Assembly: GCF_002775205.1 (NCBI RefSeq)
Contig: NC_036451.1
Coordinates: forward strand, 23,920,351 to 23,984,350
Source of the DNA: Xiphophorus maculatus
Taxonomy: Eukaryota; Chordata; Actinopteri; Cyprinodontiformes; Poeciliidae
DNA length: 64,000 bases
Direction: 5' to 3'
In this document: positions 1-13,343 of the stretch, piece after piece
How the letters are laid out: every line of letters starts with the position of its first letter
How positions within the stretch are numbered: the first letter of the stretch is position 1
Translations under genes and position numbers: made by a program
Notes under the pieces: model-generated
Seen by the model: only the letters and a program-made list of their open reading frames with translations
Database searches by the model: none
Told to the model about the DNA's origin: nothing

Positions 1-130
1 GTTTTTTAGGGAGAACATCTCCACCAGATTTGCATTTAGAGGCAGAAATGTCTTCGCTAGAAGCTCGAGTTCAGTCAGATTGGACAGAGGTTGTCGCTAT
101 AGGTATCGACTCTGAAGCCTTTCCACAGAT

Positions 131-491
131 TTTATTCAATCAGTCAACTTTATTTGCGTAACACATTTCAGCAACACCGCAGTTCAGAGTGATTCACATC
201 TTAAAAACATGTTTTTTTTAAAAAAACATATCCTACAGTCAACAATTGTGGAAACCAATAAGATATTACATTTAGTAATAAATGTTAGAATCACCAGTAC
301 ACATCAAATATATTGGTCAGTGTTCGATTTATTAATAGGTGGGCTTTTAGTCTAGATTTAAAGGAATTCTGTGTTCCGGCAGTTTTGCAGTTTTCTGGAC
401 GTTTGTTCCAGATTTGTGGTGCATAGAAGCTGAAAGCTGCTTCTCCACGTTTGATGGAGAAGTTAAATGAAAAATCTGCAGTACATGCCAA
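131..491 (-). mobile_element. L2-like LINE 3' fragment
   Basis: The minus strand encodes a short stretch with the motif FYAPQIWNKRPENCK followed by NSFKSRLKAHLL, the usual C-terminal end of a fish L2/CR1-type reverse transcriptase. It is followed towards 131 by the 3' tail whose reverse complement carries the AGCACATTTCAGCA-like motif. The same end occurs near 20.6, 28.9, 45.9, 47.9 and 56.5 kb. It is a 5'-truncated, inactive copy. Confidence 0.8.
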
Positions 492-1288
492 TTCTTTTTT
501 TTATCCGATTAATTGATTAATCATCAAAAAAAATTAATAGAATAATCAATTATTAAAATAATCATTAGTTTCAACTCCAAATGCCTTAGGTCCTGTATAT
601 TTTACAGTATTTTTTGCTATTATTATTTTACTTTTATTTGATCAGGAAATTCCCATTGAGTTTAAATTCCCACATTCTGTGCAGGAAAACAGAGCAGAGA
701 GCAAGAGATGATCATTTGAATGTAGAGAAAGTATAAAAACATGGCAGGTTTCAGTGGTAAAATAAACGATACAACATCAGTGTTACAGCTTACTTAGCGA
801 CGGCGACCCTGATCTTCCAGTATCTTTGATTTTTTTTTTTTTTTTGCTACTTTTTCTGCTCCCAAAAACCAGCCAATGTTAACATCTGTGTCAACCTTTT
901 AAATCTGTAATAACTGCTGACCGACACCATGTAGGGTCAGGGCCGCTGCTGCGTGCTGCAGACGCTAAATGGCAGGACATCGTTTAGAGGTCAATGCCGT
1001 CCGGCTTCTGCATGTCGGCCTCGATACGGATCAAACGCAGAGGAACTCGAGTAAGAAGCTTCTATGATGTTCTGGATAAAAAAAAAGAAGAAGAAAAAAA
1101 AAGGTCACCTGTAGCTCTTGGCCTTGTCGCTTATTTCTTAATCCATTTTTTTTCTCTTTACTTTGGAACTTGCCAGTTTGTTTTAAAGTGCATACAAGTT
1201 AGGGGCCAGAGGAGCGGCGGAGCAGATCGCACACACAGTCAGGAGCTTCAGCAGACTCTCTGACACCAATTAAGACATGATATTTAAA

Positions 1289-1335
1289 AGTTAGTAGTCA
1301 AGAAGAAACGTTGCATTTTTTCTTGACTACTAACT
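1289..1335. repeat. Perfect 16-bp inverted repeat (hairpin 1)
   Basis: Left arm AGTTAGTAGTCAAGAA at 1289-1304 and right arm TTCTTGACTACTAACT at 1320-1335 are exact reverse complements, separated by a 15-nt loop. Sixteen nucleotides later a second, unrelated hairpin begins. Confidence 0.9.
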
Positions 1336-1350
1336 GTGCACAGAACCACA

Positions 1351-1387
1351 TTACTGTGGTTATGTGCAAATCACATAACCACAGTAA
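1351..1387. repeat. Perfect 16-bp inverted repeat (hairpin 2)
   Basis: Left arm TTACTGTGGTTATGTG at 1351-1366 and right arm CACATAACCACAGTAA at 1372-1387 are exact reverse complements with a 5-nt loop. The stem is too short for a typical microRNA precursor. It may be the core of a fold-back transposon remnant. Confidence 0.9.
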
Positions 1388-2462
1388 GTGTTGGAAGCAG
1401 GCTTTTTTAATGCAGTCGTTAACCTGCTATTATTCAGGCACATTGCATATATTCAAGCATTGACTGCATATATTCAACCTTATGGGTTATATATGCAGGT
1501 TATATATCCTGTATATATATATATACATATATATACAGGGTTTTTTTGTATATAAAAAAATATCCTGGTGGGAGCCTTTTTTCACTCATTTTGAATAAAA
1601 AAAAACAGTTATTAAATTTTTCTTAAATGATTATCCTGCTGCAACCAAATGTACAATTATTTGAAGCCAATTTATACATCTTCACCAGGAGGAGCTAAGG
1701 GTAGATGACAGAGGTGTAGCACAAGAAAACCTGGTTTAAGCCCCCAATTGTGTGTCTTGATTTAAAAGAGTCAATGGAAAGGGGAAAAAAAAAACACGCA
1801 TTGCATTTTCTTTCCTATTACTTTGTGAAAATGATAGCTTATGCTGACCTAAATGTGATGAATTTATTGGGCAAATATATCTTAACCTAATGGCTGTTGG
1901 TAACTGGAGACCAGGTTTTTGGTCACTGAATGTGACGTAGCTCTAAAATGTGATTTATGTCTCGAAGGTTTAATTGGCAGCATTTCCTGTGTCTGTGGCC
2001 CCTCAGCAGATTTCTGACATTTCTGAAAACCATGGGAGATGAGTACTCGGCTCTTGAACCGAGCTGCCTGGTCTCAGACCATTTATCTCTGTCTGGAGAC
2101 GCCACCGAATGAAAGGCAGACCCGCTTCTGTGGGCAGCCATATTTCTCCCCTGGAAATATCAGTTTTCATACCTTGAGCAGAACAACGGACCGAACGAAA
2201 CAAAGACATTCTGGAGGTTTAGAAATGGTTATAACTTGAGACAGTTTAGGAAAAACTCACATAATTTGGAGCAAATTGTTGTTCTTTTTAATCAATGCTT
2301 GAATATATGCAATGTGCCTGTATGTAATAAGATACCTTAATGATTTTTGCTGGTAGTTAAAAACAGAGCCTCACTTATTTGAGGTCAAGCTAGCAAAAGT
2401 AGCGCCTTAAGTCTCTAGTCTTTCGACGTGGCAGGTTTCACCAACATTATTCAGTGACAATA

Positions 2463-3168
2463 AATGCACCCAACCCTTTTGAAAATGTTAGATTTTGTTA
2501 CATTTTGTGTTGATCTATCACTTAAAGGGGCAGTATTATGTAACTTTGACTTTTTTTCTTTTAGCTTTACATCATGTTATAATCTCATTCCCTCATCAAA
2601 ATCAAACCTGGATTGTTGCTTTGATTCTTTTACGCATGTTTGAGAAATCCTTTAATCTCTCGCGGCAACCATTCAGCTGTGAAAAACGCCTGCGTGGATC
2701 GAGCAACGCCTTCCAGCTGCAGTTTCCAAGTTTCCCCTCACTCAGCTCCTTCAGACTAGCCAGCAGAAATTAGCAAACACCCGGTAGAACTACACATCTG
2801 CTGAGCTCACTATAGGAGCTACTGCTCAGCGAAACACTGGTAGAAACGTTGTTAAAGGGTTAATAGAGGAGCCATGTTGTGATGACTTCATGGAGGCGGA
2901 GTTTCTTAAAGAGACAGAGGCCCAATTTCAAGATGTTAAATTCCAGAGTCAAATTTCTTTGAAGTCTTGGTTGATATATACAGCGTTTTTATATCAACTG
3001 ATGGTAACATAATTACTCGATTGAGTTATAAAATGCTACCGCTTGCCTGGAATATACAAAGTTTAAAAGTCTTATGGAATCAATAGAAGTTTGTAAATGT
3101 AACATGACATGACTCGTAAGAGTTAAGGGGGTGTGAGTACTTTTACTAGGCACCGTAAATTTTGTTTT
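2463..3168 (+). mobile_element. Interrupted DNA-transposon-type repeat (host of a nested insertion)
   Basis: The outer parts, 2463-2521 and about 3064-3168, look like the two ends of one fish repeat. The left part has the TTTTGTTACATTTTGTGTTG motif and the right part ends in GTGAGTACTTTTACTAGGCAC, a degraded form of the terminus read elsewhere in the window as TTTGCAAAAGTATTCA. A second element (2522-about 3063) sits between them. Confidence 0.6.
2522..3063 (+). mobile_element. Non-autonomous TIR transposon, copy A (nested)
   Basis: It begins TTAAAGGGGCAGTATTATG and shares its body with copies at 4163-4657 (inverted), about 9300-9663 and 35218-35697. Shared blocks include CTCCTTCAGACTAGCCAGCA, GAAGCCATGTTGTGATGACT-like and AAAGAGACAGAGGCCCAATT. 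There is no coding capacity. The right end is degraded, so its limit is approximate. Confidence 0.75.
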
Positions 3169-4162
3169 CAATGCTTTACTATTCCTTCAGCATTGTGAAC
3201 AAAGCAGGCAAGCACAAGCCCTTGCTTCCACCTATTCCTTTTTTGGTAAATTATGGGTTTGTAAGTCGTATTGTTTTTGTTTTCTGTGTTTGTAATTTAC
3301 CAAAATGAAGTAAACCTGAACTGAATTGTGGTTCTTGTTCTCTCTCTGCGTGGCTTCCCGGCTTCTGAGCGCTGAAAGGTTGATGAACTTCACTGAATGA
3401 GAGTCCCGTTGTGAAACACAATATTTGTATTGTAAGCAGCGGTAAATCATCAACACGGATACGATTCAGAAAAGTGCCACTGGTTCTTTTCCACGTTGTT
3501 CAGCTTTATGGGATTGATTGCTCTTTAGAAACCCATCCATAATAAAAGAGTAACTTCCACTTGAGTAAGGCTCCTGTAAACGGCGTCGGTGACTAATTCA
3601 TTGTCAGCCATCCGTTTTGCCGGCCCTAATCCGAATTATTCACAGCTCTGTCACTGCCATGTTATGCAAACATGCAGCACATGTCTGCTCCATAAATCTT
3701 TGCGCCGTCTCTGGCGGAGGAGGGAATTATTTGGACATGGCAGGAAAAACAAGCGAAGCCTCTTAGCTGCCCAGGCGCTATTGATTTGATTTGCCCCCTA
3801 AAAAGGGGGGAATTTGTGGATGTGCCACGTCCTCTCCAGAGAGCGACGTTGGTTTCCCTGAGGAGGAGAGGAAACTGTCTGAGTGGGGCGTGAAGAATCG
3901 TCCCCAGACTCAGCTGGAGCGCCGGCCCCCCTTTCTGTGAACGCTTAGCCTGCTATTACAGCAGAGACAGTTGTTACAGGACCGGTTCCCTCCAAGGTAA
4001 CCCAGAAAGCTATCTGGTTCTGAGGAACAGGTTGTGTTTTGTTGCAGTTCAGACTAACAGTCTCAACTCTGTTAGTGAGAGCTCTTTTGTTTTTTTACCA
4101 CTTGGCTTGCTTATAACGCTCTGCACATACAATTGATAGAAATGGGTGGACCATTGCTATTT
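3169..4162. other. Intergenic, no gene seen
   Basis: Ordinary non-coding sequence. A slightly GC-richer block at about 3580-4000 has no long reading frame and no recognised motif. Confidence 0.5.
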
Positions 4163-4657
4163 TTAAAGGGACAGTATCATGGATTTTCCAGCCGTTTTAC
4201 CTTCAGTTGTTATAAAAATGTTGGATATATTAAATATGACTTAAAAGAAGTTTGACTTCATAGGTTGATGCCTTGAAGTTGGGTCTCTGCCTCCTTAAGA
4301 AATCCCCTTTCTTTCCGAAACTCCGCCTTCAGGAAGTCATCGCAACATCACTTCTCTATTAACCCTTTAACAACGATTTGACCAGCGTTTCACTGAGCAG
4401 TAGCTCCCATAGTGAGCTCAGCAGATGTGCAGTCCTACAAGGTATTTGCTAATTGCTGCAGGCTAGTCTGAAGGAGCTGCGCAGAAAAGGTGATGCCTTT
4501 TGCACAGTTTGAATAGCTGCCACAGGAGATTAAAGACTTTCTCAAACATGCATGAAAGAATGAAAACAACCAGGCATGTTTTTGGCAAGGGGATGACATT
4601 ATAGCATGATGGAATGCTAAAAAAAAAAAGTTGGTTTTACATAATGCTGCCTGTTTA
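4163..4657 (-). mobile_element. Non-autonomous TIR transposon, copy B (inverted)
   Basis: This is the same family as copy A but reverse-complemented, and is the best-bounded copy at about 495 bp. The left end is TTAAAGGGACAGTATCATG. The right end read on the minus strand is TAAACAGGCAGCATTATG, so the termini are imperfect inverted repeats of roughly 18 bp. Copies A and B lie 1.1 kb apart in opposite orientation. Confidence 0.8.
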
Positions 4658-4679
4658 TTGGTTTCTCCCAAAGCAAGTT

Positions 4680-5670
4680 AATTTTTTTCTTACATTTTGC
4701 TTCTAAATAACAAATAGTCCTGAAATCGTAGTTGTGCTTACAAAGAACAATAAAGGTCTTTGACATTTGTATCTGAAAATGTTATATTTTATGAAAACTC
4801 TGTTTTGTCTGCAAGAACACACCGAGGTTGTGCTTCGCAACGTTTGAACAAATGTGAATTTTTCTTAGTACAGATGATCCTACTTTCTTGTGAATTTCAA
4901 AACTTGCATAAGGGATCAAATTGCTTGTTAGAAAAGTGTAAATGTTCAAAAAAGTAGCGTTTAAACGGCTCTTTAAAGTGAAGTTCCCTTCAAAGAGCTA
5001 TAAGTCCCATCATCAAACATGATACAAGATGGGTTCTTCACCTGTAAATGTTCTTCACCTGCATGTAAATGACCTGCACAATATATTTGCGTCATTATTT
5101 AGTTCCATAGAAAGAAACTGCTTCAGTTTACAGAACTTCTTGTGCAATTTCAATGTTTTTAGAATCTTATTCCGTAAGAGATTTCCCTGAAGTTGATCCA
5201 ACTTACCCAGCAGCCTTGGGAAATGTCCCATGTGTCGAGTCACAAACTGATAACCGTCTTACTGAAGTCGATTAGATTTATTATTTACCCAGGAAAGCTG
5301 GCAAACACCAGCAACATTTCTGTGCATTTTTTTTTTTATTAGAAAGCAGGAGATACTTTTTGTTCTGCAACATTCATTCAGTTTTTCACTTTAATTAGGC
5401 ATTGATTGTTAAATTAGCCACCAAATAACTCAATTCTGCTGACATTTTCTGTCTCCTGAGAGCTGACATTGAGTGGAATGGTGTAGTGCAGAAATGTCGC
5501 TCCTTTTTATAACTTGCACAGGAAACCAAACTGAAACAACAAACTCAATAGATGTCGGATGTTCAAAATACCAAAATTCTCTCTGCACACTACCTGACAG
5601 ACAATGCGCTCACTGAAATGGCCTGGCTGAGTTATGAGCGCACGCTGCTGTCGTAGGCTTTGGCTGGAAA
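4680..5670. other. Intergenic, upstream of the elastase gene
   Basis: No gene or recognisable repeat was identified. Part of the elastase regulatory region may lie in the last few hundred bases. Confidence 0.5.
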
Positions 5671-5677
5671 GTCGACG

Positions 5678-5694
5678 CATCTGTGGAAGTGGGA
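5678..5694 (+). promoter_or_regulatory. Possible PTF1-type E-box/TC-box pair
   Basis: The E-box CATCTG (5678-5683) is followed 6 bp later by TGGGA (5690-5694), about 80 bp before the TATA box. Pancreatic exocrine promoters typically carry an E-box plus a TTTCCC/GGGAAA box bound by PTF1A-RBPJL. The second box here is partial, so this is only a suggestion. Confidence 0.3.
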
Positions 5695-5772
5695 CTTTTT
5701 CTCAGCGGGTCGTGATAAGGCTGCTCCACAGGGACAGCCGCGTCTCAGTTTGGATTCTCAGGACAACAGCGA

Positions 5773-5780
5773 TATAAAAG
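5773..5780 (+). promoter_or_regulatory. TATA box of elastase gene
   Basis: TATAAAAG lies 40 bp upstream of the start codon at 5820, so transcription should begin near 5800 and leave a very short 5' UTR. This compact layout is usual for pancreatic zymogen genes. Confidence 0.8.
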
Positions 5781-5819
5781 GAGCAGAGCAGGATTTTTAT
5801 CCTCTGTTCCATTGAAAAC

Positions 5820-8800
5820 ATGCTGCGGACTCTAGTCGTCGTCCTGCTGCAGGTAGCGTTTGGTGAGGGTTTTTTTTTTTATTTATTCTCTCATTCTAAA
5901 ATACAGTTGTCACGTATTTACCTGATATTAGACTTTTTTTACAGAATGATTTGTTCTGATGTTTTCCGTAGTTTTTGGGTGCGGTTCGCCTGCAGTGAAG
6001 CCAGACACCAGCAGGGTCGTGAATGGAGTGGATGCTCGTCCCCATAGCTGGCCTTGGCAGGTAAATCATATGGCGCCTCTCAAAAGTATTCACACCCATG
6101 GTCAATTTGCACACATTCAAAACCACAAAAAAGTAAAGTAAAATTTCTTTGTGATGGATCAAAGCAAAGTATGCATATCGGTCTAAATCTCAACATGAAA
6201 TTGAAGGATAATAATACATGGTTACCATATTAAGTAAAAAAGTGTGGTGTATTTTGTATGTGTACCAGTCTGGATTTGGCCGTTGCCAGGTGACCAGCGC
6301 TTGCCTAATGCATTATTTACAACGTAAAGTTTTATTTAGACGAGGTTATTGTATGGGACTTTTTTCCGTGAGTTTGACATCTCCCCTTAGTTTTAATAAA
6401 ATTAACTCTTCATGCTTCAGCATGTTGGACATTGTAATGCTCCTGACTCTGAGAGCAGTTCAAAAACGGTCACTTCCTGTTTCAATACGACGGTAGGCCA
6501 ATGCGCCGAGCGAGACCCATAAGCACGTGGATGAGTGAGTTGGTGCAGAAGAACTTCACTGGCCTGACCCCTACGCGATAGGACACCTTCAGAGTGAGTT
6601 AGAGCTGAGACTGGCCACGACCTCCTCATCCAACATCAATGTCTGACCTCACAAATGTGAAAGAATGGCAAAATTGAGTTTTTACATACTATATTTGCCA
6701 ATTTTTCATTGCAAATAAGATGCGTTCAGTCAGACTCAAGTCTTTTGTAGACTCTAGCAGGTTTTCTTCCAGGATTGTCCTACATTTAGCTGCATCCACC
6801 TGCCCATCAACTCCCAACAGCCAACTCTGTCCCTACTGAAGCAAAGCATCCACACAGCATGATGCTGCTGAGGCCATTTTTCATTGTGGGTATGGTGTAT
6901 TTCTCACAAAAAGGCATCTTTTAATTCATGTTTGAGTGCCCCCTACAGAGACTTTGCCAAACTGCAAACAGGATTCTGTAGAGGCCAGACTTAGTTGTAA
7001 AGAGTTTTATTTAGTAGTATCAGAATAAAGGGGTGAAGTCCAAATATATTCCACACTTTTCAGAATTTAATTTGTAAAGCATTTTGAAAACTGTGTGTTC
7101 TTTTCTGAACTCTTCACTATTACGTGCTAAGTGATGATGGTCCGACATGCGACTTTAAAGTGACTACTTTGGCTAAAAGTAGTCACCTTAGTAGCCACTC
7201 TCTGCTAAACTTAAGTATTTTTGCCTCGCACTGTCTTATTCATGCACCATGAGCATTGCTTTTTCTGGGCTTGTTTTAACATAAAATAAGGCGTAACGTT
7301 CACAGATCTCCCTGCAAGTGCAACATGGCTCCCGCTTCCATCACACATGTGGAGGAATGCTGGTCGCTCCTCGCTGGGTGCTGACTGCTGGACACTGCAT
7401 CTGGTGATCCAACTACTCACAGCACCGCCAATACAATGTGACATAACAATGCCGGCTGCTTAAAGTGAAATGGTGCTGCCACATATTGGTGAGTAATGAG
7501 TGTGTTCTCTCTTACGAAGGCCCGGAGATGTGTACCGCGTGGTTCTGGGGGAGCATGACATGAGCCTGCAGGAGGGCACGGAGCAGATCAGAGACATCCT
7601 GCGCATTGTTGTCCACCCTGAGTGGGACATCGACCATGTGGCCAACGGGTGGGTGTGTTCGGTTTGTTTGGATGAAGCAAAGAGTTCGACCACCTAAAAC
7701 AGATTAACGAATTCATCAACGAGACGAAGCAGCAAATGGCTACTTTGCCGCACAGCAGATATGATCAAATGAAAATAAAGAGATTAGGGCTGCATGCAAT
7801 TGATCTAAAAAGCTTAACACGTTGATATCGCATAATGCATATTAATTTTGACCTAGAAGCCTCTCTCAGGCAGAGGGTTACCTAACTCAAAAAAGCACAT
7901 TTAACGGTCCTGTGCTGTGGTCAACAATGCTGAGTCGCAAGCGAAAAGATGAGTAAGGAGAGTCAGACTGGTGCGCTAAGCAGCAACTTTCACTTTAACA
8001 AACACTGCGGTTAGAGCGAATACCCCATATACAAAGTGTATAGTCCTCAGTTCCTTTGCCACATGTCTTCTTGCTGCCCCTTTCCTGCCAGATTACTGTC
8101 AAATAAAGACCACTGGTGACAAAGCAATCCTTAAAAACAGGCGTAAAAAAACAAACAACCAAAACACAGTAAAGGACGTTTGGATAAAACCAGGGTAGCA
8201 CCAACATAGTGCAACGTTGAGATTTCTGAATTACGTTTGAAACAAAATTATTTCTTTTACACCCTCCTGGATATGAAAACCTAGAAAACTGAGAATCTCC
8301 ATCCAATTCGGTTTGTGGCAATAAACATTTTCTTAAACATTTTTTGAAATGTTTTGAATTTCAACACTTCAAGCTTACAGAGTTAAACATAACGACTAAT
8401 CGCGACTGATCACAACTCTTGAGTGTGACGAATCCGATTACCTTTTCCAATCGATTGACGGCAATAAAATAAACGCACAGGATCAAAAAAACAGACGACA
8501 CGTCAGAGTGCTTACCTTCCTGTTTAGACAAACTCTTCATGTGACAATGCTTCTCTCTCAGCAACGACCTCGCCCTGCTGAAGCTGGACAAGAGCCCCAT
8601 TATGAACGACAGCGTCGGCGTGGCTTGTCTTCCTCAGGCAGGAGAGATCCTGGCCCACGGGACCCATTGTTTCATCTCCGGCTGGGGCAACCTTTACAGT
8701 AAAGTCCCTGCTACTCCTCTCTCACGCCGTTTATCCCCTGGACTAGACTATTTTGAACATACTGTTCGATTTGTCAGAACTTTGACGTATGTGCTAGAGA

Positions 8801-10339
8801 GTGTGCACCATGTAGCAGCAGGTCGTCACATGCAGGCCAGACTGGGACTATAATCCAAGCCATGAATTTAATGCCATTAATAGAATTAACGCAAACCACC
8901 ACGATTGAATTGAGTTTTAAATCAAATTGTTCTCTTTACCATCAGCAGCAGATGTAAGTTCTGTTCTCACTTAGACTCCACCTGCACCAGCGGACTGGCC
9001 ACCGGGAAACGTCCCAATGACCAGTCCGCATCTGGTTGCATCAACTGGTATGACTCCAGTCAGCATGTCCCAATGATTAATCCCTCTGACATTGACGAGG
9101 AAGCAGTTCCAGTTATGGTCAGCATTTTCAGACCAAAATTATTCATGTTTTGGAATTTATGGGAGGAGCTAAAGATTTAAAGAGTTTTTTCTAACACTCA
9201 AACACTGGGAGCTCAGCAGCAAAGACAAATGTTCAAAGTGCCAATAGAAATATCCAAAAAGCTGCTGGGCAATTTAAAAAGGGGGTTGAGTTTCCGTCTC
9301 ACAGAGCAACCATCAGCCGCGACTCCCCCACTCGGCTCCTTCAGACTAGCCAGCAGCAATTAGCAAACACCCAGAGGAACTGTTCGTCTGCTGAGCTCAT
9401 TATACGAGCTACTTCTCAGTGAAACGCTCCTAAAAATGTTGTTAGAGGCTTAATGGAGAAACTTTGTTGCGATGCCTTAGTGTCGGAAGCTTCTTAAAGA
9501 GACAGAGGCCCAATTTCAAGGTGCTAATTTACAAAGGTAAAATTTCTTTTAAGTCATGTTTGACATTTACAGCATTTTTGTAACAACTTAAGGTCACATA
9601 GTTAGTTGGTTGTGCTAAAAAATGGCACTATGTGACTGTAAAATACATATTACTGCTTCTTTACACATTGGATGTTTTCAAGCTTTTTGCACGAGTTGTT
9701 CCCAAATTAGTTTGATAGGTTTTTCCATAATAACGCCGCCTTTTTCAGCTGAATGCGTTTACGTATTGACGTCGCTCCGTCTTCTCTGTGAATCATCAGC
9801 CCACGGCCCCATGCCTGACATACTGCAGCAGGCCTCGCTGCCCGTGGTGGAGCACGGCGTCTGCAGCCGCAGCGACTGGTGGGGCCACATAGTGAAGACC
9901 ACCATGGTGTGCGCAGGAGGTGATGTCGTTTCTGCGTGCAACGTGAGTAAATGCATCAACAGAATCCACCTGTTGGAGCTTCAGCAGCTACGTCCGGACT
10001 CGGTTTGAGGCTCCATGCTGTGTTTGTGTCACAGGGGGACTCCGGGGGCCCTCTGAACTGCCTGGGTCAGGATGGTAGGTGGTACATTCAGGGCGTGACC
10101 AGCTTCGTGTCTTCTGCCGTGTGCAACGAAGTGCAGAAACCCACCGTCTTCACGCGCACCTCTGCCTTCACCGAGTGGCTCAACGAGGTAAAAATCAGCG
10201 TGCGGCCGCACGTCCGTCCGTCTGTAGAGTTAAAATTTTTTTTTGAATTTTAAAGTACTGCAGCCGGTACCAACAATTAGCAAGACACGTGGAATGTCTG
10301 TTTTACCTGTTGTTTCTGCAGGTGATCCAGAATTACTGA
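5820..10339 (+). CDS. ela3l: Chymotrypsin-like elastase, CELA3 type (8 exons)
   Basis: Secreted pancreatic serine protease zymogen. Coding exons: 5820-5862, 5972-6060, 7306-7403, 7520-7648, 8562-8698, 9800-9942, 10035-10187, 10322-10339. All have AG/GT borders and phases add up to 810 nt, 269 aa, the usual CELA length. A hydrophobic signal peptide ([14 protein letters not shown]) precedes the propeptide, and activation cleavage is at R29-V30 (TSR/VVNG). The triad is intact: H74 (TAGHC), D122 (NDLALL), S216 (GDSGGP). SWPWQ, SGWG and PTVFTR are trypsin-fold signatures. The run CSRSDWWG then [11 protein letters not shown] is close to mammalian CELA3 (CSRWNWWG). Residue S210 should sit at the base of the S1 pocket (chymotrypsin 189), excluding trypsin-like specificity. 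Subtype and symbol are inferred from remembered family sequences. Introns 2, 4 and 5 carry transposon debris. Confidence 0.93.
6073..7235. mobile_element. DNA-transposon-type repeat in elastase intron 2
   Basis: It starts near CTCAAAAGTATTCACACCCA and ends near TATTTTTGCCTCGCACTGT, matching the two ends of a family seen elsewhere in the window. The interior contains AAAGCATCCACACAGCATGA-type sequence, also present in a related form near 45.1 kb. It fills nearly the whole intron, and an 11-bp inverted repeat lies at about 7152-7190. No intact transposase frame was seen. Confidence 0.6.
7788..8460. mobile_element. Degenerate interspersed repeat in elastase intron 4
   Basis: It begins AGGGCTGCATGCAATTGATC and ends in a run rich in AATCGATTG/ACTAATCGCGA motifs, like the AT-rich element ends at 500 and 57710. 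No protein coding was recognised. Borders are approximate. Confidence 0.4.
9300..9663 (+). mobile_element. Non-autonomous TIR transposon, copy C, in elastase intron 5
   Basis: It contains CTCCTTCAGACTAGCCAGCA, CTGCTGAGCTCATTATACGA and AAAGAGACAGAGGCCCAATT, shared with copies A, B and D, and ends near CATATTACTGCTTCTTTA, the degraded terminal repeat. The 5' limit is uncertain; weaker similarity may reach back to about 9165. Confidence 0.7.
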
Positions 10340-10426
10340 GGGTCTTCAGGATGCCAACCAAAACAAATACGTTCAAGGAATTTGTAGGCGAGCTCGAAAG
10401 ACTTAACAAAAGTTTCTGAAATCCTC

Positions 10427-10432
10427 AATAAA
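10427..10432 (+). terminator. Polyadenylation signal of elastase gene
   Basis: AATAAA lies 88 nt after the stop codon, within an AATAAAAATAAAATAAAA run, giving a short 3' UTR. Confidence 0.7.
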
Positions 10433-10439
10433 AATAAAA

Positions 10440-13271
<2,832 letters not shown>

Positions 13272-13343
13272 ACACCTGCCAGGGACTGAACCCCAGTGCC
13301 CCACATGACGGGTGGAGACGCTAACCGCTGAAGCTAACGTGGA
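13272..13343 (-). pseudogene. tRNA-Asp(GTC)-like pseudogene or tRNA-derived SINE head
   Basis: The minus strand reads as a 72-nt tRNA-like sequence. The D arm is GCTTCAGCGGTTAGC (A-box like). The anticodon stem CTCCAC/GTGGGG encloses the 7-nt loop CCGTCAT with anticodon GTC. The T arm contains GGTTCAGTCCC (B-box like). Overall spacing matches vertebrate tRNA-Asp. The acceptor stem pairs poorly and the T stem has a mismatch, so it is not a functional tRNA. A tRNA-derived SINE is the alternative, but no clear SINE body or tail was delimited. Confidence 0.6.

Larger units (their letters stand above)
492..2462. other. Intergenic, AT-rich, no gene seen
   Basis: No exon or conserved protein was recognised. 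The stretch holds an ATTAATCGATTA-like AT-rich repeat at about 500-575, a pair of perfect hairpins at 1289-1387 (listed separately) and a TA-rich dinucleotide tract at about 1495-1550. Short ORFs on both strands at 1920-2240 overlap each other and resemble nothing known. Confidence 0.6.

Noticed and set aside
1289-1387. microRNA precursor
   Set aside because: Stems of 16 bp are shorter than a normal pre-miRNA stem; listed as hairpins only.
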